NCBI GenBank assembly: GCA_944548615.1
Contig: OX155961.1
Coordinates: forward strand, 25,740,469-25,804,468
DNA from: Micropterix aruncella
Lineage: Eukaryota > Arthropoda > Insecta > Lepidoptera > Micropterigidae
Length of the DNA stretch: 64,000 bases
Reading direction: 5' to 3'
The position numbers and the translations under genes are program-made. The notes beneath the pieces were generated by a model. The model had not been told where the DNA came from. It saw only the letters and a program-made list of their open reading frames with translations, and ran no database searches. This document shows, piece after piece, positions 48,684 to 62,052 of this stretch; position 1 is the first letter of the stretch; every line of letters begins with the position of its first letter.

Positions 48684-49680
48684 TACAATACAATACAATA
48701 CAATTTAGTTCTGCTCCAGTAGGTAGGCTTTCCTACACTTGGATGCGTCTTTGCCTCTAAAATTTGAAATAATGTGATTAATTAAAGAATATTGACTATC
48801 ATGATATGTTGTGGCAATATAAATTAATTTTAGTAAATTAAAATTGGTTTTAAAACCTTTGATAAATAGAAAATAATCTAATAATCAAAATTGCTGATCA
48901 AAAAAAGAGCTCAATATCTGTAGTCATAATAATATGATGGTCATGAAAATAGATAAGCATATTATTATACTAAAAATATTGTATATTTAAATTAATTGTC
49001 CAATCTAGCAATATAGCCGTCGTCGATAAAAATAAAAATAAAAATTACGCTCTTTGACAAAGTTGATTATCATGAATTTTCCGTTATTTTACATTAGGAT
49101 GCTCTTGGAATAAGAATTCAGCATTATCCAAATCTCTTAGTCATATACTGGATTCTTGACTAGGCCATTAAATAAGATTTTTTTGAATTGGTTCTCTCCA
49201 AGACTTCTGATCTGTGTTGGGAACTTATTATAATAAAACAGGCTGTGGTGAAGGAAACTGTTGCGCACTTTACTAAGCCTGTGCCAATTTAGATGTAGAT
49301 CAAATTTATTTCTTGTATTGTGTTGATGGAAATCGCTATTCGCCAAGACATCCGATATGTGCTTACGAGCGAACACAATATTTTGATGGATATAACACGA
49401 GTACATCGTCATGATTCCCGACTCGATGAAAAACGGCTTACACGAAGTTCTTGGAGAAGCTCTGTAAAGACTGCGTAAAGCCCTTTTCTGAAGGATAAGA
49501 ATCCTCTTCGAACTTGCTGCCATTCCCCAAAACATTAGGCCATATGTCATCAAAGAATGAATATAAGCAAAATATACAGATTTAGCAACCTCAAAGCCGC
49601 ATAAATTTCTACACAGCTTTTTACTAAGCTGTCCTAAGTGTATATATTTGCGGGAATCGTTCGTTCGTTGACGTGTACGG
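48684..49680 (-). mobile_element. LINE, 5'-truncated, with (ATTGT)n tail
   Basis: The minus-strand frame contains 'HLGQLSKKLCRNLCGFEVAK', 'YGLMFWGMAASSKRILILQK', 'RALRSLYRASPRTSCKPFF' and 'SLFYYNKFPTQIRSLGENQF' up to the stop at 49137. This is the RT thumb and C-terminus of a Jockey/CR1-like ORF2. A ~390-bp AT-rich 3' UTR follows, then 'tccaagtgtaggaaagcc' and the 'attgt' tail at 48684-48710. The upstream residues of the open frame belong to a different retroelement (next entry). Confidence 0.75.
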
Positions 49681-49684
49681 GCTA

Positions 49685-49920
49685 GGTTAGGACGCGTCTC
49701 TCCAAAGTAAGCGGCCTTGATGGCCTTGTCGTTCACCTCTTGTAGGTCCTGGTGTGTGATAGGAGTCGACAACTGCAGGCAGGACAGGAGGTGGTCTTTA
49801 TCCTGCAGCGTGTTCTACAATTGCATATTGGGTTCTCTGGCTAACCCCAGCGGACGAGATTGGTTCGGCATTTTGTCACACCCACCCTCAGCCTGTTGAG
49901 ATTACGCCAGGTGGTATAAG
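49685..49920 (-). pseudogene. C-terminal relic of a second retroelement, fused in frame to the LINE
   Basis: The minus strand reads 'LQDKDHLLSCLQL' and 'STPITHQDLQEVNDKAIKAA' directly upstream of the LINE frame. The H-L-L-x-C text and following helix resemble the zinc-knuckle C-terminus of RNase H-bearing LINEs. Weak evidence; it may be part of a rearranged single element. Confidence 0.35.
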
Positions 49921-49924
49921 GAGA

Positions 49925-50270
49925 TATCTCTTCTTTACATCCACGCCAAGTGAAACCCTTGATTGTGTGATGCCGTTCGAAGATTTACTGCCTTTATTTT
50001 TTATTTTATTATTGTTAAGGAAAAAAACAGCTTTTCCAAAACATTGGGTACAAAATTATTAAATTTCAAAGCTAATAACATGTTTCCACTTAAATAATAA
50101 TAATTTAAACACTTAACAGTTTTCTATGAAGAATACACTCACATGAAAGGAGGTGGGAATCGGGAAGGGGGAAGTCATATAAATAAATACAATTTTATGT
50201 GAATACACGTTCCATAATGTATACATATTATTGTCATACATATTATTTAAATATATTCTTGAATACATAT
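49925..50270. other. AT-rich spacer
   Basis: Nothing is recognised. Confidence 0.4.
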
Positions 50271-50276
50271 TATTAA

Positions 50277-50868
50277 CCCTTAGAGTGCTAAGCGGCGCAA
50301 AAGTGATGCGATAGTTTGAATCGAAAATTGCGCAGCAGCGCAAAACTGCCGCGCACATCAGTGTGTTTTTGATGCTTCGTGGTAGTGGACGTATTCTAAT
50401 CTCGCGCATAATTTGTTAGGAGAGTGCATATTTATACATTTAAAAACAACTTTTTACAGTTTTTATATTTTATTGAGCAAAAATAGCCATGTCACTTGCT
50501 ATTACTTCGGACGATGATTCGGTCTCTAATGATTGTACGGACGGTGAAACAACGGATACAAGCAGTAATAATAGCAGTATTATAATGCATCGAAAAAAAG
50601 ATTGAGAATTGTAAGTGAGTCTTCTATTTCATCATCATCTTCAGAAATAGACGAAACACCAACTTTTGCCAATATTCCCCCGACAAAAGTGTTTTGTAAA
50701 GCAACAAATATTTTTTTTGAGACTCCTGGACCTAGACGGGCGCGTTCTCCCGATGCCAGACCTGAATTAGAGTGTTTTATTTGACACCATTATTTTTCCC
50801 TTAAAATAATCAAAAAATGTATAGCAATTTTCATATATATTCACAAAAATTGCTTAGCACTAAAACGG
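50277..50868 (+). mobile_element. Non-autonomous piggyBac-type element, 592 bp
   Basis: TTAA on both sides (50273-50276 and 50869-50872). Ends 'cccttagagtgctaagc' and the complement 'ccgttttagtgctaagc' are inverted repeats. The TTAA target and CC-starting TIR are the piggyBac hallmark. The interior keeps only an N-terminal transposase-like piece; the DDD catalytic core and the Cys-rich C-terminus are missing. Confidence 0.85.
50489..50784 (+). pseudogene. piggyBac transposase N-terminal remnant
   Basis: ATG at 50489 opens 'MSLAITSDDDSVSNDCTDGE' and an acidic, Ser-rich stretch, then meets a stop after an A run at about 50597. With a one-base shift it continues 'SISSSSSEIDETPTFANIPP' and 'NIFFETPGPRRARSPDARPE' to a stop at 50784. 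An acidic, low-complexity start followed by an F-F-x-x-P-G-P block matches the usual layout before the DDE/D domain of piggyBac transposases. Truncated and frameshifted. Confidence 0.6.
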
Positions 50869-50874
50869 TTAATA

Positions 50875-51205
50875 TTATATTATATAGTGCGATTACAATG
50901 ATACGTCAACACCGTCATTAATTATTGCTTTTTTAAGAGCGATTGATGACGAATTGAATACGTGAATATCGCCGAGCTGCGTATTATAAATTTTACATAC
51001 TCTATAAATAAAACAGTTTTGTGTGTGGAGCGGTTGTTTGCGGTTAAGGATTACTTTTGCGATTCGTGGGGAGTGTGGTATGGTTCTTGTCCTTGCAGTG
51101 TGTGTCTTGAGTCGTCAATCACATTAAGGCGCTCAGATAACTCAGAGCTTCACTGCGTGATATGATCCGAAACAAGGAAATCGGCAGAAGATCCAACGTC
51201 ACTGA
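50875..51205. other. Unassigned stretch
   Basis: No gene or repeat partner is recognised. Confidence 0.4.
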
Positions 51206-51207
51206 TA

Positions 51208-51490
51208 TAGCTCGTCAAATTAGCAAATTAAAAAGCCAATGGGCAAGCCATATACATAGCTCGAAAAACCGAAAACTATCGGCATTATAAAGGTTCTCGA
51301 ATAGCGACATCGAACTGGCAATCGCAGTGTAGATGACCACTCATAAGATTGTCCGATGACATTGCCACGGTCGCAGGAAGTAGATGGATGGAATTGTAAG
51401 CGGCTCAAGAACGTTCATCATTGCATTCTATGAGGGAGGCCTATATCCAACAGTGGACGTCTACCGATTGATGATGATGATGATGATTTA
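51208..51490 (+). mobile_element. RTE-type LINE C-terminus and tail
   Basis: The plus frame 'IARQISKLKSQWASHIHSSK' followed, with stops, by remnants leading to the 3' end 'ggcctatatccaacagtgga' and a (GAT)n tail at 51467-51486. The coding part is decayed. Confidence 0.72.
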
Positions 51491-51539
51491 TTATTTCGGC
51501 TGCACCTTGCGTAGTAAAAATCGATTATAAAATAAATCA

Positions 51540-51910
51540 ATTTTTCTCTCGTTTTTGGCACAAGCCGCGCGTTTGGTGACAAATGGCGCGTCGCGCCGAT
51601 GAAAACGTTAAAACGTGACGCGGATTTTTTGGCACGTTTGTATAATTCTTAGAGGGTGCTCAGCCCGCGATAAATCCCTCCCCCACTAATTACGGGTGCG
51701 ATGAAAAATTGCGACATTTCGCGTACATAATTCTGGCCCGCGCTCCGCCGCCTTTGTCCATTGCGAACAAAACAAATGGCGCTCACTTAAATTATGTCGT
51801 GTCGCCGCGTTTAGTCGTTAGCAGTTCACTACGTTCGCGCTCGCTGCGGTCGCTACTAAATAACACTCAGCGCGCGTCTTCCCACAGAGAATCCCGAAAA
51901 AGGTAAGACT
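51540..51910 (+). promoter_or_regulatory. CpG-rich island ending in a splice-donor-like site
   Basis: GC/CpG-rich, unique-looking sequence ('ggcgcgtcgcgccgatg', 'ctacgttcgcgctcgctgcg'), with an arthropod-Inr-like 'tagcagttcac' near 51818. It ends 'cccgaaaaaggtaagact' (GT at 51903). This could be a promoter with a noncoding first exon of a host gene on the plus strand. No coding exon is visible. Confidence 0.25.
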
Positions 51911-51975
51911 TAACAAAAACAATAATTAAAAAAAAAACACAACTGCCCTTACGAAACGTGAACTGTTTTATTTAG

Positions 51976-52534
51976 AACTAGCTGACCCGTGATTACTTCG
52001 TTGGGCGGTAAAACTTTTTACTTGTGATGAAATTATGAGTGTGGCTTGGTTAGTACTGAGTGCTATGAATACTGTACTGAGTCCTGACTGCCAAAAGAAG
52101 GGTTATATTTTACTGCATATATATTGTACTTTTATATTGTATTTTTACTGCATATATATTGTAACTTTTATATTTAAGTATATTGTACTTGCATGCCAAT
52201 TTTACTTAAATATAAAAGTTAGACATATGCTGTCGCTAACTTTTTTGTAGGCATTATCAAAAGCTATAACTTTTCTCTAGAACTTAATCATATATCTCTC
52301 ATCGTTAAGGCAGCGTTCGTTAGAAACGTTTTCGTTCGTCATTTTTTTCCGACTTTGGAAATCCGACTACCACGAAAAGGTATTTTCATTTTTCGGAATA
52401 ATATATAGCCTATGACAATCACAAATAACGTGGCTCTCTATTGGTAAAAGAATTTTCAAAATCGGTTTAGTAGATCCAGAGATTACTTCCTACAACGTCA
52501 CAAACTTTACCTCTTTATAATATAAGTATAGATT
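51976..52534 (+). mobile_element. Non-autonomous Helitron-like element, copy H2
   Basis: It shares the start 'aactagctgacccgtg', the interior 'catatatctctcatcgttaa' and the end 'acctctttataatataagta' with H1 at 39.25 kb. It is shorter than H1 by an internal deletion. Confidence 0.68.
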
Positions 52535-52717
52535 ATTAGAAAAAAATCGTATTGAAAAGAAGGTTTTGTAAGAGAATAAATACGCCCTGCAGCAGGTTTC
52601 TTGAAACAATTGCGCGCCGCTGCGCCGTCGCGCCGCCGCACTTTAGTCGGTTACCCTCGGTGCTTAACTACACTTAAGTAATAAATAGGATTTTTATTAA
52701 AATATTTGTGGTTTGTG

Positions 52718-53500
<783 letters not shown>

Positions 53501-53549
53501 TATTGATCAATTCTAAAAAGAAATATATACACAAAACTATCAAATATTT

Positions 53550-53826
<277 letters not shown>

Positions 53827-54074
53827 AAGACTAGATATCTACAACACAGATACCTAATCTGGGGAAATCGTCAAGAAAAAATACATATTAGATAAAATAC
53901 ATATTAGTTAAATTTCAAAATGAAAAACCATTGTAAAAAAAAAAATAGTGGCAATAGTGTCAAATTAAAAGACAACAAAATAAAATAAAAATAATCGCAT
54001 CAAAATAAAAAAAAAATATAAAAAGAAATGTTTAATGATCCACTAATTAAATTCCCACATAATTTGGAAATAAT

Positions 54075-54325
54075 ACCGTTTCAATAGTCAACTTAACAAC
54101 TAAAACGCCTGAGGCGTATCTTAAAAAAATCCTATCAATATTGTAAAATAGCATTTCATGCCCTAAACTTTTTAAATCTAATATACAAATACTATTTAGA
54201 CTACAAACGATTCAGCACAGCTGTAGAACTCGTCCAACGTATAGAAAGCATGTGTGGATGCCAAATTTGTTTTTATAAAACTCTCGAAAATTTTTAACTC
54301 CAGAAGTCTAGTCTAGTTTGGAGTG
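54075..54325 (+). repeat. Interspersed repeat pair, copy 2 (partner at 14.98 kb)
   Basis: It shares 'aaatagcatttcatgcccta' and 'cagcacagctgtagaactcg' with 14983-15215. Confidence 0.75.
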
Positions 54326-54329
54326 GTGG

Positions 54330-55925
54330 GCCGGGAAATTAAAATCAATATCGTAAGCTTTTGACTTATTCTGAGCTAAACTCCTTATTTAGGTAGCTTA
54401 TCCTTGATACGTCCGTGTCAATATTCTAAGTAATTTGTGTCACTTACGTGTCAATGTCCTACGCACGAGTCAATATCCTATGTAACACGTGTCAACATAC
54501 TAAGTTATCAAAGTGTCAATTTCCTAACAAATTTATCCTAAATAATTTGCTGCAGTATAACTTAAATATAGCGTATACCAATGTTAATAATACATAGACA
54601 GCGTTAATATCTGAAGGTAGTGATCAAATGATACTCTGGCACCCTACCAAACTCCTGCAAACCTGACCAGCGTCACAAAGTGCGGTAGGCGGACAATTCA
54701 GCGATTTTCAACATTTCAGCCGTGAAAATTCGCTGTTTCAGACAAAGGGAGCGCGTCGCAATTGTTTTTTAGTGGCTGCTCTGGTAAAAAGTGTGAATTT
54801 CGCTTTTGTTTGTTTTTAATATTCATTGTGCGCATAACAATGGTCAATTTGGTAGGGCCTTAGACGAATGCTGATGAAGGCAATTGTATAGAGAAGGGCC
54901 AAATATTTATTAGATTTTACTGTCGATCATATTTATTTACACTGATTGCAATCAACTTTGATATCCGTGTCATATGTTGTAACGGTCATCGGTTTTCCGC
55001 AGTATAAATAAGGCGTAAAAGCCGGATTTTCCGTTTTCTACTCACGAAGAAAACAAACGCACGAGACTTAAAGTGGAATGGCGCGATCCGTCCGGCCGAT
55101 TTAACGTTTAATCCCTTTTAGTACGATAGACTGGGCCGAAAAATACGGTAATGAGAATGTCAATAATTAAATATAGGCTTATAAGCAATAAAATTATAAA
55201 TGAATTAAATTAGCATGAATTAGTATAAATAAATTAAACTAGCAAAAAGAATTTAGAGCCTGCAAACGAATTAAATGGTGCTGGAAAATAGTAAAGCCTG
55301 ATATAAAATAAAAAATATACATTTGTAGCAGAAATAAATCTAGAGAAATTATAATAAATCTGGTTTATTTTCTTGGGAAAATCAGATTAGAGTTCATATT
55401 TATTGGCGGAACGACAGTTTTGGCGGGTTTTGGAAATTCGAAATACCGTCGAACACAGAGACCTCGGCAATACTCCGAAATCCTCGTCGCGGATACTGCG
55501 TTGGTGAGTCCTTGATTATAGTGTTCTAAAGTTGTGGGGTTCGCGTTGTAGTCGTGTTTCTTGTGGGAAATGGTGGCGGCCAGAAGGTGTTTGATCGCCG
55601 CTCTCGGTACGATGATATCGTTGTCGGATCCTAGGTCTTACCGTTCCCTTGTCGGCATGGTCGGGCTGGGCTGATCTCTAATCGCATATTGCGTTCTGCT
55701 TAGGGTTTTCTGAAGGAGAAATGCAGGACGGTGGACGTTAACCATCGGTTAACAGCCGCCAGGTAGCTTAACTAGAGATCGTCAGTCACTACCTGGTGGT
55801 CGCGGAGAACCGGATTTAGTGCGGCAAACTCGAATATCGACACGAGAGCGAGACCTCGCAGAACGCGCGCGTCTTTGGAGAAGCTGGCGCGGCCGATCTT
55901 CCTCAAACCTACGTTCCCCGAAATC
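54330..55925. other. Unassigned, with a GC-rich block at 55.4-55.9 kb
   Basis: 54415-54520 repeats 'gtgtcaat..cctaa' several times at short intervals. 55420-55925 is GC-rich and unique-looking with no convincing frame. Confidence 0.4.
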
Positions 55926-55928
55926 GCC

Positions 55929-56032
55929 ACTAGTTTATAGTGATTTCACTGGTTTATAATCAATTCACTAGTTTATAGTTTCTTCATTAGTTTGTAGTTA
56001 CATTACTTTAGGTATTTCCTTAGTTTATAGTT
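55929..56032 (+). repeat. Short tandem repeat around 'cactagtttatag'
   Basis: 'actagtttatag' variants occur five times at 18-30 bp spacing ('cactggtttata', 'cattagtttgtag', 'ccttagtttatag'). Confidence 0.7.
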
Positions 56033-56034
56033 AT

Positions 56035-57645
56035 ATTTTTGTCATTTTGAAATAACCCTATCTCGCGAGTTCCTTATCTTTAATTACGACCCATTCATAA
56101 TTCAATGTTCTACTGGCTATAGTCAGCCTTTCACTTATTATAAATTGACATATAAAGTTTTGTAAAGTATTGTTTTATAAATTCACTTTTGAGAATTTAC
56201 GACTGTTAGTGATATATTATCTGGCACAATATCATAATGTATCATACGAATATTCAGTAACAAGAGTTTCTTGCATCAGTCAGTGTCAAATAGCGATATC
56301 AGTTATACTTGATTTTAAACGCCGTGTTTTCCAATAAAAACTATAAAATAAGTAATATACCTCATTACAGACGTTACGATATATATCGGTACAACTTCAA
56401 TAAATATTGGGGGTATTCTGACCTGGAGTAGAGTGACTATATGGCCGGTATATTGTGTTTTCATATATGTGTCTTGAAAGCTATTTTAATATGTCATCGA
56501 GAAATAGCTGCAGGCCTCACTACGCAGAGTTCGGTATATTGACGGTATATAGCAACAACTCTTGCAAAAAGAGCGGTCGCATCCACTAATTACCAGATTC
56601 ACCCAGTAAATACTACCTTTACGTAAATGTACTTTATAGCGCCGAAAACGTTTAACAACATTGAAGACCACTTTTTTTTAAAAATCACCGATATTGAAAG
56701 CTTTAAATTTAACATAATCAGAAGGCTAATAGAAGTTGAATATTTGCGTATGGAGAATAAACCTTTACAAATTATCGCGTGAGGAGAAAAAAATGGGATT
56801 CTAATCTAAGTATGTGTATTTTGTATCTATCTATGGTTTTACTTTATTTATTTTATAAATTAATTGAATATCACTAAATGCGTATTAAAAAATATATTTT
56901 ACATCTCTATATAAAATATATTTGATTTTTATTAATATAAGTCGGTGGACAATAACTTTTTTATTTACCTTTTTTTCTATTTTCTCTTCTTTTATGTTTA
57001 TGCAGCACAATTTGAAATTATACATTTTGAGATTCTGAAAAGAATGACAGTGGCAAGAACCGTTTCTTATAATCGTGATGTCAATTATCCATGGCGGAAT
57101 ATATGTCAATATTTTATATTTTTGGCTATATAAGCCGCTACTTTTTCTAAAAAAAATCGCATTTTCAATTCAAAATATTTCCAGAAATATAACTACAGTA
57201 CATATTTATACAGCACAATAAAAAAATTAAAAAAACGTTACATAATATGAATCATTACTAAATAATGTTCGTTGTCAAACTAGATTGGTTCCATATTATT
57301 GATACCACACCCGGTTATACTTAATATTAGCAAACAGTAACCAAATATTTTTAACAAACATCAATATGTTTTGCAAAATAAGGAATTTTTAATAATTCGG
57401 CCAGGCCGTGATCAAAGTGAATGTCGCCTCGCGCCTTGTAATAAGTAATAAGTAAATAAATATTTTGAGGCGGGACTTAAAAAAGGCAACCCAAAACGGT
57501 AAATATTTTTGAAGAGAAATAAAAGATTTGGGCCAAAAAGAAAAGTTTCTATAATAATATGGCTAGCCACTGTAAGAATAATCTTAATAATATTGTTGGG
57601 AAGTCATTTCCCTGCCTTCCTCAGTGCGAACTAACGCTGCGCTTT
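56035..57645. other. AT-rich filler
   Basis: No gene or element is recognised. Confidence 0.45.
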
Positions 57646-57649
57646 TACT

Positions 57650-60256
<2,607 letters not shown>

Positions 60257-60456
60257 NNNNNNNNNNNNNNNNNNNNNNNNNNNNNNNNNNNNNNNNNNNN
60301 NNNNNNNNNNNNNNNNNNNNNNNNNNNNNNNNNNNNNNNNNNNNNNNNNNNNNNNNNNNNNNNNNNNNNNNNNNNNNNNNNNNNNNNNNNNNNNNNNNNN
60401 NNNNNNNNNNNNNNNNNNNNNNNNNNNNNNNNNNNNNNNNNNNNNNNNNNNNNNNN
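60257..60456. other. Assembly gap, 200 N
   Basis: Exactly 200 undetermined bases, a conventional placeholder; the true length is unknown. It separates the REL retroelement from the Penelope-like element. Confidence 1.
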
Positions 60457-60589
60457 CCTGCTGTGGCACTAGAACCCGATCAAAATGGCAGTCTTTCACA
60501 GCGGCACACAACAATGCGAGACGAGAATGAATGCTGGAAAATAATAGGCGATTAGTGTTTCTTAAATATTAATGATTGTTATAAAATGT

Positions 60590-60624
60590 ATATCAATATT
60601 TCGGCTCAGCCGTCGTCAAGATAT
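60590..60624 (-). ncRNA. Hammerhead-ribozyme-like motif, left arm
   Basis: Same sequence as 61713-61747, on the minus strand, hence in the same sense as the endonuclease frame. Stem I 'atatc'/'gatat'; core 'ttgacga'; stem II 'ggc'-'tga'-'gcc'; 'gaaa' then 'tatt'. Deviations from the consensus are given under the right-arm copy. Confidence 0.4.
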
Positions 60625-60816
60625 GTGACATTTCTGAAATCGAACAATTCATTGAAAATTTAAATTCAAGGAATCGAACAAAAAGAAATGGATTAATAAT
60701 ATTTTACACGATTTAGTTAAGGTACCGAAACCAACCGTGCAAAACGTTATTTTAAAATGAATGATAAAAATTAAAATAAAAAGCATTTGATGATTATGAT
60801 AATATGATAAACCTTA

Positions 60817-61527
60817 TTAATTTTGCCTATTGAGACCGGAACCTTTGCAAGCGCCTAAAATATAAATATAAGCCAATTCCCAAGATTTGACGTCCCTTTC
60901 TTGTGCATTATCACCAAGGCATTTTATTATTTTAACTTTAAAACATTGATCAAAAGATAAATTATGTGCCCTGGCATGCAAAGATATTGGGAGTTGGCTT
61001 TCATTTCCTACACTAGCCCTATGATTATTTAGTCTAATATTAAGTGGTGTTGTTGTTTCACCGATATAAAAGGCATCACAAGTCCTGCACAGAAGTTGAT
61101 ATACTATATTTTTTGAAATACAACTGCAATGAAAGGGAACCCTGTAACTATTAGTAGTATTTGGACTGGTAAAAAAAGGACTTAGATCTAACAGAGGACA
61201 AGTTTTACAACGTGGACGACCACAAGGTTGAAGACCATAAGTATTATTACCAATAGAGAAATTTTGATTATTTTTTGTTTTGTTTAATATTGATCTAATA
61301 TTAGGTGGTCTGCGGAAAGATAAAATTGGCGGTGAATCTAAGAGATCCTTAGTGGATGCATCATTAGAAATGATGGGGAATAAATCAGATAATATATCTC
61401 GCAGTTTCTCAGCACCAGGAAAATAAGTGGTGCTAAGAAAGATTTTATTATTATTATTATTTTTATTTGAAGTAATTTTAGGTTTTGGTATATATTTTAC
61501 TTCAGAGTTTAGAATATGTTTATCCAA
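60817..61527 (-). pseudogene. Penelope-like GIY-YIG endonuclease fragment
   Basis: The 236-codon frame shows, in order, 'ILSFRRPPNIRSILNKTK', a Cys cluster 'CGRPRCKTCP' (about residues 101-110), 'FHCSCISKNIVYQLLCRTC', then 'FYIGETTTPLNIRLNNHR' and 'LGDNAQERDVKSWELAYI', ending 'GSGLNRQN'. This matches the linker, zinc-binding motif and GIY-YIG nuclease of Penelope-like elements, which nicks DNA for insertion. The Y-I-G and the downstream Arg are present. The apparent first codon is TTG, so it is the 3' part of a longer ORF. Just upstream a 13-bp duplication ('ttggataaacata') and a frameshift separate it from the N-terminal text. The RT domain is absent. Confidence 0.82.
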
Positions 61528-61712
61528 TATGTTTATCCAATAGACCTCATCCTCAAATACCTTCTACGGATTTTCTTTGCAAATTAGCCGAGTTTGTCAC
61601 GGTTGGTTTCGGTACCTTAACTAAATCGTGTAAAATATTATTAATCCATTTCTTTTTGTTCGATTCCTTGAATTTAAATTTTCAATGAATTGTTCGATTT
61701 CAGAAATGTCAC

Positions 61713-61747
61713 ATATCTTGACGACGGCTGAGCCGAAATATTGATAT
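61713..61747 (+). ncRNA. Hammerhead-ribozyme-like motif, right arm
   Basis: The order fits a minimal type I hammerhead: stem I strand 'atatc', core 'ttgacga' (consensus CUGANGA), stem II 'ggc'-'tga'-'gcc', 'gaaa', a very short stem III ('a'-'ta'-'t'), cleavage-position base 't', stem I strand 'gatat'. Minimal hammerheads are reported in LTR-like ends of Penelope elements. Two deviations: the first core base is T instead of C, and one extra C lies between the core and stem II (if it pairs, the G of GAAA is used up). Activity is doubtful. Confidence 0.4.
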
Positions 61748-61884
61748 ACATTTTATAACAATCATTAATATTTAAGAAACACTAATCGCCTATTATTTTC
61801 CAGCATTCATTCTCGTCTCGCATTGTTGTGTGCCGCTGTGAAAGACTGCCATTTTGATCGGGTTCTAGTGCCACAGCAGGAAGC

Positions 61885-62012
61885 ACCAGCTAACACTGAG
61901 TGAGGAGAAGAAGAAGGCGTGGAGTCACTCCTGGTCACCACAGACCAGATAAGTGCCCTTTCATTATTTTATCATTTCATTTATTTAGTGATTAACATAA
62001 TTTCAATTTGAA

Positions 62013-62020
<8 letters not shown>
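61885..62020. other. Short unique spacer
   Basis: Nothing is recognised between the Penelope end and the next (TA)n run. Confidence 0.4.

Positions 62021-62051
<31 letters not shown>
62021..62051. repeat. Short (TA)n run at the edge of the satellite array
   Basis: About 15 TA units, directly followed by a family B unit that starts mid-unit. Confidence 0.95.

Positions 62052-62052
<1 letters not shown>

Larger units (their letters stand above)
60457..61880 (-). mobile_element. Penelope-like element with 283-bp perfect inverted ends
   Basis: Arms 60457-60739 and 61598-61880 are exact reverse complements by eye, with no indel. Between them is a minus-strand GIY-YIG endonuclease frame. The minus strand of the right arm continues inward as coding-like text ('KKWINNILHDLVKVPKPTV'), so each arm appears to be an LTR-like end plus the first codons of the ORF. 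The RT core is missing: the N-terminal piece is joined almost directly to the endonuclease. Partial copies and inverted LTR-like ends are known for Penelope elements. Confidence 0.8.
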
